DNA from: Candidatus Poribacteria bacterium
Lineage (GTDB): Bacteria; Poribacteria; WGA-4E; WGA-3G
Direction: 5' to 3'
Assembly (NCBI GenBank): GCA_009845545.1
Contig: VXZK01000070.1
Coordinates: 1 to 36,127 of the forward strand
Length of the DNA: 36,127 nucleotides
Position numbers and translations under genes: made by a program. Positions 8,165 through 14,740 of the stretch are shown here, one piece after another. Numbering within the stretch: the first letter of the stretch is position 1; every line of letters begins with the position of its first letter. The notes under the pieces are model-generated. The model did no database searches. It had not been told where the DNA came from and saw only the letters and a program-made list of their open reading frames with translations.

Positions 8165-9586
8165 ATGTGGCATATTACAAAACGTGAAATCTACGATAAT
8201 CTTAATAGCCTCCGATTCGCGCTAACAACCGTTTTATTGCTGGCGTTGATGGTAACCAATGCCGTTAAGCATCTCCGAGAGCATCCAAAACGGGTACAGC
8301 GGTATCAGGACGCTGTCACCGAATCTTTGAATCACTTAACGGATCGCGCCGACGACAGCCTCTATACACTGGCACAATACGGACCGGGAAACTTCTACAA
8401 AAAGCCGTCTCTCCTTCACTTTTGTGCAAACGGTGGTGAATCCGTTTTACCTGATGTCGTTGAAGTGGACAAACCCCCTGTGTTTATGACCGATGCAGAA
8501 GGCAACCGGCTCCTCGAAGGTATCTGGAGCCTGTCCTATCCAGATGCCAATCTCAATAATAAGGACGTTGGACCGAACGTTTCCCAAGTCGATTGGGCAT
8601 TCATCATCGGCTACATCTTGAGTTTGATAGCGCTCTGGTTCACCTTTGATGCCTTTTCCGGTGAGCGCGAGCAAGGCACACTTCGATTGATGTTAGCCAA
8701 TTCAATCCCGCGACACACGGTCCTTATCGGCAAGTTCTTAGGGGCATTGCTTAGTATTAGCATCCCGTTTGCGCTTGCTGTGTTGGTGAACCTCTTATTG
8801 ATTTCCACTGCAAGTACCGTTCACCTGACGACAGAGGCGTGGGGACGCTTAGGTATCATTTTCTCTCTCGCGCTTTTGTACACGAGTCTATTTGTGGCGT
8901 TAGGGCTGTTAGTCTCGGCGCGTGTGCAACAGAGCGCGGTGAGTCTGATGATCCTGCTGTTGACGTGGGTAACCCTTGTCGTATTTATGCCGAGTACCCT
9001 CGCTTCAATCGCAAGCAGTTTCTCACCGGCGACATCCTTTGACGAATTTTGGAAGCAGCGGAACCCGATTCAAGAGAACTTATGGGATAAATATAAGGAG
9101 GGTCGGTCCAGTAAATCGGTGGACAGGCGGTTAAGGGCGAAAAGCGAGTTTTACACCGAAAACGCTGAAAGAGAGGAACGCTGGCAGGAAGAACAATTAA
9201 AGTACCGGACTTCTCAGGTGCACCGAGCGCGCGCGATCACCAGCATCTCACCGGCTACACTTCTGCAGCATCTTATGGCAAGATTCGCTGGCACCGGATT
9301 TGAGCGGCATTTGCAATTTGTGGAAAACACACAACGTTATGCCCGTCAATTGCGTGAATTCGTTGCTGACACCGATAGAGCCGATCCAGAAAGTCTTCAT
9401 ATTTTAGGTGTTCGTGAAGGTATGTCCAAAAAGCCTATCAGCCCGGAAGCCGTTCCGAGATTTGAAGATACACTTAATCTGAATAGGGATTTCAATACAG
9501 CAGCAATGGAATTGTTACTGCTAACGTTATTTGTTTTAGTGCTATTGTCTGGAGCGTATCTCGCGTTTGTGCGCGTTGAGGTATGA
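8165..9586 (+). CDS. ABC-2 type transporter permease, type B, copy 3
   Basis: A 473-residue type B permease: MWHITKREIYDNLNSLRF start, TM1, external loop, TM2, cytoplasmic GEREQGTLRLMLANSIPRH, TM3 to TM5, a charged external domain and a final TM ending FVRVEV. The Pro of the usual ANPIPRH motif is Ser here. The external loop around residues 95-120 is longer than in copies 1 and 2. The ATG directly follows the heptad array and has no Shine-Dalgarno sequence. The start is chosen by alignment to the other B copies, which all begin at this residue. The gene supplies the ribosome-binding site of A4 from its last codons. Confidence 0.85.
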   Translation: MWHITKREIYDNLNSLRFALTTVLLLALMVTNAVKHLREHPKRVQRYQDAVTESLNHLTDRADDSLYTLAQYGPGNFYKKPSLLHFCANGGESVLPDVVEVDKPPVFMTDAEGNRLLEGIWSLSYPDANLNNKDVGPNVSQVDWAFIIGYILSLIALWFTFDAFSGEREQGTLRLMLANSIPRHTVLIGKFLGALLSISIPFALAVLVNLLLISTASTVHLTTEAWGRLGIIFSLALLYTSLFVALGLLVSARVQQSAVSLMILLLTWVTLVVFMPSTLASIASSFSPATSFDEFWKQRNPIQENLWDKYKEGRSSKSVDRRLRAKSEFYTENAEREERWQEEQLKYRTSQVHRARAITSISPATLLQHLMARFAGTGFERHLQFVENTQRYARQLREFVADTDRADPESLHILGVREGMSKKPISPEAVPRFEDTLNLNRDFNTAAMELLLLTLFVLVLLSGAYLAFVRVEV

Positions 9587-9595
9587 TAGAAAATG
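9578..9595 (+). promoter_or_regulatory. Ribosome-binding site inside the C-terminal codons of B3
   Basis: GAGGT (9578-9582) is part of the last Glu-Val codons of B3, ahead of its TGA stop (9584-9586), and lies 10 nt before the A4 ATG at 9593, as at the B1-A2 junction. Confidence 0.65.
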
Positions 9596-11086
9596 CTTAA
9601 AACACTCATAGGCAGGGAACTGCTTGATAATCTAATGACCTTCCGTTTTGCGGCGGTGTTGCTCATTACGTTGTTACTCGTTGTTGCAAATACGGTTGTG
9701 CTTGTCCAAGATTATGAACAACGTTTGGAAAGTTATACCGGTGCTATCAGAACACATTATCAGGAACTGCGGGCAGCAAAAACTTATTCTACGATGGCCA
9801 TACTCGTGGATCGCGCCCCGAATCCGTTAAGTATTTTCAATGTAGGATTAGATAAACGTTTGGGAAACCTCGTCGGTATCTATCACGGATTTATGCCGAC
9901 GCTCTGGAATGCCCAAATGCACGGCACTGACAATCCGTTTATCGCCTTTTTTTTTTCGATCGATATTGTTTTTATCTTTGAGGTGGTCCTCAGTCTGATG
10001 GGGTTGATATTCGCTTACGATGCGATTGCCGGAGAACGTGAACGCGGCACGCTGCGTCTCGTTCTTGCACAGCCCATCGGACGCGGGCAGATTTTACTTG
10101 CGAAATATATCAGTGCGATGGCGTGTCTCTTGGTTCCACTGACATTGAGTCTGCTTTTTGCTTTACTGTTGCTAACGCGTTCAATTCCGCTGTCAACTGC
10201 CGATTTCCTCCGCATCGCCGGAATTGTGTTCGCTTCCTTCGCGTATCTATCCCTGTTCTATCTCATTGGGTTACTGATTTCCGTAGCGACACGTAGAACC
10301 GGTACAGCGTTGATGATCGCTATGTTCGTATGGGGGTTTCTGATACTCGTGTACCCGAACCTGATTCGGGCAACGGTTAATCCCGGAGGCGACATCCAAG
10401 CACGCATAAAGATTGTTGAAAATCGGATTCAACAGATTTTAGATGAATATGAAAGGGAACGCCAAAAGTTCCTTGAAAAGGAGGGGATCGCTGGCGAAAC
10501 ATCCGAATTTAGCAAGGCATTAGGGCTGCATAGTTACGCCTTTGTAGATCCCGTAACCCTTATGTCCTACGTCGAAAATATAAGTCTTATTTCAGAAATC
10601 CATCCAGAATTTGAGAAGTACGTCCCAAGTGCTAAAAGATACTATAGTTTCGTCGAACCACTGTCCGCCCGAACCGTAGAAAAGACATGGCACATTCGGA
10701 AGCAAGCACTTGATGAAATTTACGTTAAACAAGCCGCAATGGATAGGCTATTGTTAAAATTTTCACCCGTAGGTGTTTACGATTCGGCGACGCAAGCGTG
10801 GGCAGGCACTGATCTAAAAGGAGTCCGAGATTTTTTTCATGCAGCGCGCCGTTATCGAAAAGCTGTAATTGACTATCTCTACGCGAAAGAAGCGATGCCG
10901 TCAAGAGAGTGGTTTATTGACGATAAAGGTGCTGTGGATTGGAGTACACTCCCGCAGTTCACTTTTCAGAGAAGCAATGTCGCAACGAATGCCAAGCGAG
11001 CACTACCAGATATGTTTCTACTGCTAATCTGTAACCTCGTCCTGTTCATGGCGATCGTGCTTATTTTTATCAAAAGCGAGGTGTGA
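9593..11086 (+). CDS. ABC-2 type transporter permease, type A, copy 4
   Basis: A 497-residue type A permease starting MLKTLIGRELLDNLMTFRF. The first Arg of the RRELLDN motif is Gly here. TM1, an external loop with APNPLSIFNVGLDKRLGN, TM2, cytoplasmic GERERGTLRLVLAQPIGRG, TM3 to TM5, an external domain and a final TM ending IKSEV follow the common plan. Its external domain is the most divergent of the A copies around residues 265-350. It starts 6 nt after the B3 stop with coupled spacing. It is separated from B4 by the longest junction of the array (427 bp), suggesting repeated insertions there. Confidence 0.85.
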   Translation: MLKTLIGRELLDNLMTFRFAAVLLITLLLVVANTVVLVQDYEQRLESYTGAIRTHYQELRAAKTYSTMAILVDRAPNPLSIFNVGLDKRLGNLVGIYHGFMPTLWNAQMHGTDNPFIAFFFSIDIVFIFEVVLSLMGLIFAYDAIAGERERGTLRLVLAQPIGRGQILLAKYISAMACLLVPLTLSLLFALLLLTRSIPLSTADFLRIAGIVFASFAYLSLFYLIGLLISVATRRTGTALMIAMFVWGFLILVYPNLIRATVNPGGDIQARIKIVENRIQQILDEYERERQKFLEKEGIAGETSEFSKALGLHSYAFVDPVTLMSYVENISLISEIHPEFEKYVPSAKRYYSFVEPLSARTVEKTWHIRKQALDEIYVKQAAMDRLLLKFSPVGVYDSATQAWAGTDLKGVRDFFHAARRYRKAVIDYLYAKEAMPSREWFIDDKGAVDWSTLPQFTFQRSNVATNAKRALPDMFLLLICNLVLFMAIVLIFIKSEV

Positions 11087-11513
11087 AGTAGTTAACAGTT
11101 AACAGTTAACAGTTAAGACGGTTCTTGGAACCGTTACGTTTCCTGTGAAAACTACAGCAAACCTCTTTTCCGCATAACTATTAGTCTTTCAACTTTGAAC
11201 TTGAGAACAGGTTCGTAGTAGGGCGATTCATCGCACTACTTCGCAGTGAGAACTGGTCAGAAACGGGCAATGAATGGTTTCCCTACTAATAGTAGTCTGT
11301 CACCCTTGAAATGAGAGATAAATCCGGTTCGTAGTAGGGCGATTCTGCGGTGTACTCACCCAAATGCGACCTGCATTATCGCACGTTCCAACATTACCGA
11401 ATTAATAAATTAACCTTCATACGAAAAACCTTTCAGTTTTCAGTACTTACTTTGGAACTATCAAAAACCTCTTGTAACTGATAACCGATAACTGACAACC
11501 GACAACCAATAAA
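11087..11513. repeat. Composite 427-bp repeat region in junction A4-B4
   Basis: The left edge has four 7-nt AGTTAAC/G units (11090-11117). A perfect hairpin ACGGTTC-TTG-GAACCGT follows at 11118-11134. In the middle a 20-bp sequence starting GGTTCGTAGTAGG occurs at 11210-11229 and again at 11326-11345, 116 bp apart. The right edge has heptads TAACTGA, TAACCGA, TAACTGA, CAACCGA, CAACCAA (11475-11509) and TAAA before the ATG at 11514. The arms are inverted relative to each other, as in the other two A-to-B elements. A second element seems to be nested inside. No ORF of note and no Shine-Dalgarno sequence for the downstream gene. Confidence 0.65.
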
Positions 11514-12914
11514 ATGTGGCATATTGCAAAGCGTGAACTCTACGACAACCTCAATAGCCTCCGTTTCGCATTAGCGACGGTGCTGATACTTGCCTTGATG
11601 TTGACCAATGCGATTGTGTATCTGCGCGAAAATCCAGCGCGGGCACAAGCGTATCACAACGCCGCTGCCAACGCTACAAAGACATTAGAAGCGCGTAGTA
11701 CCAGTTTATATCGCCTTGCAGCAGAAGGCCCCGGAGATTTACACAAAGCACCTTCACCCCTCCGTTTTTGTGCAGAAGGTGACGAAGCGTTTTTGCCTAC
11801 ACACGCCGGCGGCAGTAATTTCTTTCCCGGCATCGCCAATGTGAGACCTATCTGGCGGATGATATACCCACAAGATACACCCCATCTGTTTAACATTCGT
11901 CCTGATTTTACAACGCTCGATTGGGCGTTCATTGTCGGCTATGTGCTGAGTTTCATCGCGCTGCTGTTCACCTTTGATTCAATTTCTGGCGAACTGGAAC
12001 GCGGAACATTGCGGTTGACATTGGCAAACCCCATCCCGCGGCACATTGTCTTGGTCGGAAAGTTTTTAGGGGCGTTCATCAGCATTAATATTCCGTTCGC
12101 GGTTGCGGTATTAATGAACCTACTCCTGATTTCTACCTCAGATGCTGTAAAACTCGACCCCGAAGCATGGGGACGTTTAGGTATCTTGTACGGTATCGCT
12201 GTTCTCTATATATGTCTCTTTATCGTCTTCGGACTTTTGATCTCCGCAGCGGTACGAGAGGATGGCGTGAGTCTCGTAGTGCTGTTGTTAATCTGGGTGA
12301 GTTTTGTGGTATTTATACCGAATACGTTAGCATCTCTCGGCAGTCGAACGTCGGTACCCATCGCTTACATGGAATTTTGGAGCCGGCGTATTCAACTCGG
12401 AAATGAGGCACGCGAAGCATACCGAGATAAATATGGAGCTTCACAGACTCCGCCGTCAGTGCATGTACTCGGCGAATATGTCACTACAGAAGCAGAAGAA
12501 TATGAACGCTTCAACGAAGCATATCTGAAGCAGCAGGTTGAACAAGGGAAACGGGCGCGTGCGATAACTCGTATTTCGCCGACAGCGATTACGCAACGCC
12601 TCTTTGAATCTTTTGCTGGAACAGGGTTTGAACGGCATCTGCAATTTATTGAGAACGTGCAGCGTTACGCCCGTGAATACCGAGAATTTGTTATTGATAC
12701 GGATAGGGCAGACCCGGAGAGTCTTCATGTTGTTGGAATTCAAGAAGGTATGTCGCAGCAACCTGTCAATCCAGAAGCGATTCCCAAATTTAAAGACACA
12801 CTCAGCCTGACCCGTGATTTCAACACCGCAGCGACGGATCTATTGCTATTGGTACTGTTTTTTGGAGTGCTTACGTCAGGGGCGTATCTCGCCTTTGTGC
12901 GGCTTGAGATTTAA
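11514..12914 (+). CDS. ABC-2 type transporter permease, type B, copy 4
   Basis: Last gene of the array, 466 residues: MWHIAKRELYDNLNSLRF start, TM1, external loop with RFCAEGDEAF, TM2, cytoplasmic GELERGTLRLTLANPIPRH, TM3 to TM5, an external domain and a final TM. It ends FVRLEI rather than FVRVEV. The last codons read CTTGAGATT, so the GAGGT ribosome-binding sequence of the other B copies is lost, which fits the absence of a downstream array gene. The start abuts a heptad array without a Shine-Dalgarno sequence. It is followed immediately, in the same frame after the stop, by a broken antitoxin-like sequence. Confidence 0.85.
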   Translation: MWHIAKRELYDNLNSLRFALATVLILALMLTNAIVYLRENPARAQAYHNAAANATKTLEARSTSLYRLAAEGPGDLHKAPSPLRFCAEGDEAFLPTHAGGSNFFPGIANVRPIWRMIYPQDTPHLFNIRPDFTTLDWAFIVGYVLSFIALLFTFDSISGELERGTLRLTLANPIPRHIVLVGKFLGAFISINIPFAVAVLMNLLLISTSDAVKLDPEAWGRLGILYGIAVLYICLFIVFGLLISAAVREDGVSLVVLLLIWVSFVVFIPNTLASLGSRTSVPIAYMEFWSRRIQLGNEAREAYRDKYGASQTPPSVHVLGEYVTTEAEEYERFNEAYLKQQVEQGKRARAITRISPTAITQRLFESFAGTGFERHLQFIENVQRYAREYREFVIDTDRADPESLHVVGIQEGMSQQPVNPEAIPKFKDTLSLTRDFNTAATDLLLLVLFFGVLTSGAYLAFVRLEI

Positions 12915-13106
12915 GGTCTGCAGATTTCAGGCTGGAAATACGACACAGGCATCGGGAGAGCCTCGGAGCTAGCTGGTATGCATCGTTTTGAATTTGAAGA
13001 GGCGTTAAAAGCGAGAGGAATCCTGAAAATCGTTGAGGTTGGGTCGGTAGAGGAATTGAAGGCGGGGGTTTCGCGCATCAAAAGTCTTCACAGAGAATCT
13101 GGATAA
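12915..13106 (+). pseudogene. Remnant of a UPF0175-type antitoxin gene
   Basis: In frame directly after the B4 stop, about 63 codons run to a TAA at 13104-13106. They contain IGRASELAGMHRFEFEEALKA, shown here to 20-odd residues only in part: the recognisable core is RASELAGMHRFEFEE followed by ARGI. This resembles the C-terminal half of UPF0175 proteins, small antitoxins usually next to a PIN-domain toxin. The N-terminal part and a proper start are missing; the first ATG (12976-12978) is inside the motif. A short coding-like tail ending LWELKIPVS follows in another frame up to about 13150. No toxin gene is adjacent. I read this as decayed sequence, with moderate confidence in the family. Confidence 0.45.
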
Positions 13107-13167
13107 AATCCTGCGAGCACTCTGGGAGTTAAAAATTCCTGTTTCCTAATTCCACTCATGTCCAGTT

Positions 13168-14664
13168 TCAACTTATCACCTGCCAAATTGGTTCAGCACC
13201 TTCCACACCGACGAGCTTCTGATCTAATCCGCTGTGGAAATAAGTGAGTCGGTTCGGGTCAATTCCGAGTTGATGGAGGATCGTTGCGTGCAGATGCCTG
13301 ACATGAAATGGATCTGTAACCGCCGCGCTACCGAGTTCATCCGTCTCACCAACACTGATACCGCCTTTGATCCCGCCGCCAGCCATCCACATTGTGAAGC
13401 CGTAAGAGTTGTGGTCCCGACCAGTGCCTTTAGCGTATTCTGCCGTCGGTTGGCGACCAAATTCACCACCCCAGACAACGAGCGTCTCGTCAAGTAGCCC
13501 GCGTTGTTTGAGGTCCTTTAGCAGACCGGCAATCGGTTTATCCGTCGCTTTGGCGTGCTTGTTGTGGTTCCTCTCAATGTCGCCGTGTGCGTCCCAATTG
13601 TCGTCATTATGTGCACCACCGGAGTAGAGCTGAATGAACCTAACGCCCCGTTCAACCAACCGTCTCGCCAAAAGGCATTTCGTGCCAAACTCTTCCGTCT
13701 CCTTTTCGTCGAGCCCGTAAAGTGTTTTGATGTGTTCCGGTTCGCTCCCCAAATCTACTGCTTCAGGTGCGGTCGCTTGCATCTTATATGCCAGCTCATA
13801 ACTCGAAATTCGAGCTGCGAGATCGGTGTTGTCGGTGCGTTTGGAGAGATGCGTTGTATTCAATTGACGTAGATGATCAAGTAACCTGCGCTGTTGACTT
13901 TGGCTCATGTCGTTCGTAGGCTCTAAATTGAGAATCGGCGGGCCCTCTGAACGAAAAACTGTGCCTTGATAAACGGCGGGCATGTACCCGCTACTCCAGT
14001 TCTTCGCGCCGCTGATGGGACCACCTGTCCGGTCGAGCATCACGACGTATCCGGGGAGGTTTTCGTTCTCACTGCCGAGCCCGTAATTCACCCAAGATCC
14101 GAGCGACGGATGCCCACTGAGTATACGGCCTGCGTTCATCATCAACATCGCTGAACCGTGCAAGGGTGAGTCCGCAGTCATTGACTTAATAAAAGCGATG
14201 TCGTCAACACAGGTTGATAGGTGTGGGAACAGTCCTGAGACCCATTGTCCGGATGCGCCGTACTGCTTGAACTCCCACTTCGGGCCGACGATACGTCCCT
14301 TCGATCTCTCGCCGCCACGCCCTTTCGTTTTGACTTCAACGGTCTTATCGTTGAGTTCGTACAGCATCGGCTTGTAGTCGAAGGTATCCACATGGCTCGG
14401 GCCGCCATACATGAACAAAAAAATCACGCGCTTTGCCTTCGGCGCGAAATGCGTCGGTTTCGGCTCAAGCGGATTGAGATACGGTGTGACACCGTCTGCC
14501 GCGACGGCTTGTGAATCGAGAAAACCGTCAGCGGATAAGAGTCCTGTCAATGCAAGGGACGCGAAACCACCTGCGATATTGCCGATAAACTCCCGACGGG
14601 TTTGACCGCAGAAATCACCTGTCGATTTCATATCTCGCTTCGTCTTAGATTGACTGTTCATCAT
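13168..14664 (-). CDS. DUF1501 family exported protein
   Basis: A 498-residue protein of the DUF1501 family, which belongs to the alkaline phosphatase/sulfatase-like fold. A twin-arginine type signal is visible near residues 22-45 (TRREFIGNIAGGF then a hydrophobic stretch), so export by Tat is likely. Family signatures include FLFMYGGPSHVDTFDYKP near the start of the mature part, GSWVNYGLGSEN, and the C-terminal WGGEFGRQPTAE and GRDHN region. A tandem ATG-ATG start (14664 and 14661) has GGAG 5 or 8 nt upstream; the second is equally good. It lies 76 bp downstream of a DUF1549/DUF1553 gene on the same strand, the classic pairing in Planctomycetes and relatives. The biochemical role of the pair is not established. 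Confidence 0.9.
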   Translation of the reverse strand: MMNSQSKTKRDMKSTGDFCGQTRREFIGNIAGGFASLALTGLLSADGFLDSQAVAADGVTPYLNPLEPKPTHFAPKAKRVIFLFMYGGPSHVDTFDYKPMLYELNDKTVEVKTKGRGGERSKGRIVGPKWEFKQYGASGQWVSGLFPHLSTCVDDIAFIKSMTADSPLHGSAMLMMNAGRILSGHPSLGSWVNYGLGSENENLPGYVVMLDRTGGPISGAKNWSSGYMPAVYQGTVFRSEGPPILNLEPTNDMSQSQQRRLLDHLRQLNTTHLSKRTDNTDLAARISSYELAYKMQATAPEAVDLGSEPEHIKTLYGLDEKETEEFGTKCLLARRLVERGVRFIQLYSGGAHNDDNWDAHGDIERNHNKHAKATDKPIAGLLKDLKQRGLLDETLVVWGGEFGRQPTAEYAKGTGRDHNSYGFTMWMAGGGIKGGISVGETDELGSAAVTDPFHVRHLHATILHQLGIDPNRLTYFHSGLDQKLVGVEGAEPIWQVIS

Positions 14665-14697
14665 ATCATCTCCAATGTTAGCGTCTCTGTGTTTTTA

Positions 14698-14732
14698 ACC
14701 CCCTAAATCCCGCTTATCAGGGGGACTTTAAG
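14698..14732 (-). repeat. Dispersed repeat copy (CCCCTGATAAG type)
   Basis: On the minus strand this reads CTTAAAGTCCCCCTGATAAG followed by a GGGATTTAGGGG tail. It matches 26657-26690 (plus strand) over about 33 bp with few differences. It occupies the gap between the DUF1549 and DUF1501 genes. Confidence 0.6.
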
Positions 14733-14740
14733 AGATTGTA

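Noticed and set aside
13234..13872. Plus-strand frames opposite the DUF1501 gene
   Set aside because: They are antisense shadows of a well-supported gene and resemble no known protein.
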